The notes beneath the pieces are model-generated. The model had not been told where the DNA came from and made no database searches. It saw only the letters and a program-made list of their open reading frames with translations. Shown here piece after piece: positions 63,093 through 64,000 of a stretch of DNA of 64,000 bases. Position numbers and translations under genes: made by a program. The stretch lies in the NCBI GenBank assembly GCA_020747065.1, contig JAGMVK010000001.1:1178001-1242000 (forward strand). Direction: 5' to 3'. Positions within the stretch are counted from its first letter, which is position 1. The number at the start of each line of letters is the position of its first letter. The stretch comes from Cadophora sp. MPI-SDFR-AT-0126 (taxonomy: Eukaryota; Ascomycota; Leotiomycetes; Helotiales; Ploettnerulaceae).

Positions 63093-64000
63093 ATGGTATA
63101 CTGTGGGAAACCGTCGAAAGGGTGTGCAAATTGCAGGAAGAGAAGAATCCGAGTGAGTGGGAGTTCCTTCATTTATACTGTCCTGCTGCATACGTATCGG
63201 GACGCGAGAGAGCCGACCTGTCTGTCGGGTCGGTTGGCCCGCTCCCTATTCGGCACGTCTGTCCATTCGTCATCCTTTCGTTCTCCTGTCCTATCAATTC
63301 TTGATAGCGTTGATAGCTTTGATAGCATCGATAGCATGGACTGATTTGGATACCAGTGCGACCAATCTCAGCCTTCCTGTGGGCAGTGTACAAAGATCAA
63401 GAAAGAATGTCCAGGTTACCGGGACATGCTAGACCTCTCCTTCAGACATGAGTACAGCAGTGTCATTGAAAAGGTAAATGCAAGAAATGAGCGGAAGCCT
63501 GCCAGACGGAAAAACTCTCAGTCTACAGAATGGCATCCCGAAGCCAGCACCAAGGCGATCAAGACTGGACGTGGTCAGCTCTCGACGCCACCAAGGTTAT
63601 TCGGATGGGATACTTTCAGATTTACCCATGCCGACTACGTAGAGATGATGAAGAGAAATGGCTCCACTTCACCCATTGGACCCATGTCTACCTTCTCGAT
63701 GTACCCGACTATTGAGGATCGCGGAATGGCGTTCTTCACTGCAAACTTCGTGACCCCTTCGGGTGGACCAACCCATGGTTCTTTTGTAAGTGACCAATGG
63801 CAACGGTCCAGAAGCTGTTGCTAATCTTTCTTCCCCTAGACTAGTCTCTATGAGATGAAGCAATGCACAGGAACCCTGGACGACACTGTCGTTGCTGGTA
63901 TCACCGCAACGGGTCTTGCTGGCTTCGCAAATACCACGAAATCTGCGGAAGTAATGCGATATGCCCGGAGACAGTATGCTATTGCTCTTCATTTAATCAA
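63093..64000 (+). CDS. Zn2Cys6 transcription factor, 3' end outside the window
   Basis: Exons 63093-63152, 63357-63785 and 63840 to the window edge; partial. The zinc cluster uses Cys11, 14, 21, 28, 31 and 38 (CANCRKRRIRC ... CGQCTKIKKEC), interrupted by a 204-nt intron between the second basic run and the third Cys. PGYRDMLDLSFRHE after the cluster is typical of the large fungal group whose regulators read CPGYRD at this position. The rest seen here is the start of the middle homology region (MAFFTANFVTPSGGPTHGSF|TSLYEMKQC...). The first intron contains a nonanucleotide tandem repeat. The target is unknown. Confidence 0.85.
63291..63336. repeat. Nonanucleotide tandem repeat with hairpin in an intron
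   Basis: Four tandem 9-bp units (TTGATAGCG, TTGATAGCT, TTGATAGCA, TCGATAGCA) occupy 63301-63336. They are preceded by CTATCAA at 63291-63297, which is the exact complement of the first unit's TTGATAG across TTC. All lie inside intron 1 of the partial Zn2Cys6 gene. Confidence 0.85.

Overview
This is a gene-dense segment of a filamentous ascomycete (Pezizomycotina) nuclear genome. The evidence is many short spliceosomal introns (about 45-130 nt, GT...CTAAC/CTGAC...AG), three Zn2Cys6 transcription factors, a fungal-type G-beta, a CaaX-tailed DnaJ and fungal alpha-arrestin and Rad4/Dpb11 architectures. Leotiomycetes (Helotiales) is my best guess for the class, at low confidence. No rRNA, tRNA, CRISPR array or intact transposon was found. 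All gene models below were spliced by hand from the sequence, and exon junctions are given.

Layout. 0.6-3.5 kb: a secreted intradiol-dioxygenase-like protein converging on an unknown protein. 4.6-14.4 kb: a housekeeping block with ribosomal protein eL32 (six exons including one in the 5' leader), a Ydj1-type DnaJ, mitochondrial glutamyl-tRNA synthetase, COP9 subunit CSN5 and the spindle protein Ase1/PRC1. Two head-to-head pairs lie here (DnaJ/GluRS and CSN5/Ase1). 15.2-27 kb: a GNAT acetyltransferase, a 2 kb gap with a long GAA microsatellite, a large alpha-arrestin, a 3.2 kb gap, and a four-BRCT checkpoint protein of the Rad4/Dpb11 family. 27.5-30.6 kb: three consecutive unrecognised small proteins.

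31.4-43.6 kb is the accessory-looking part. A 2,2-dialkylglycine-decarboxylase-like PLP enzyme is divergent from a Zn2Cys6 regulator, and five copies of CGGGAA plus a TGACGTCA site lie in the shared promoter. Two single-exon, three-helix orphan membrane proteins follow in tandem, then an ARO80-like Zn2Cys6 activator.

44.7-64 kb returns to core functions. A phosducin-like protein and the G-protein beta subunit (chaperone and client) sit in the same orientation with no gene between them. They are followed by an ADAL-type adenosine/N6-methyl-AMP deaminase, a U-box cyclophilin (CYP8/PPIL2) with 10- and 17-nt micro-exons, a serine/glutamine-rich unknown protein with an unresolved 3' exon, a seven-helix DUF7702-type membrane protein, and a Zn2Cys6 factor cut by the window edge.

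Functionally the strongest stories are the enzyme-plus-regulator pair at 31.4-35.8 kb, which could form a pathway-specific amino-acid catabolism switch, and the PhLP/G-beta neighbourhood at 44.8-49.9 kb.
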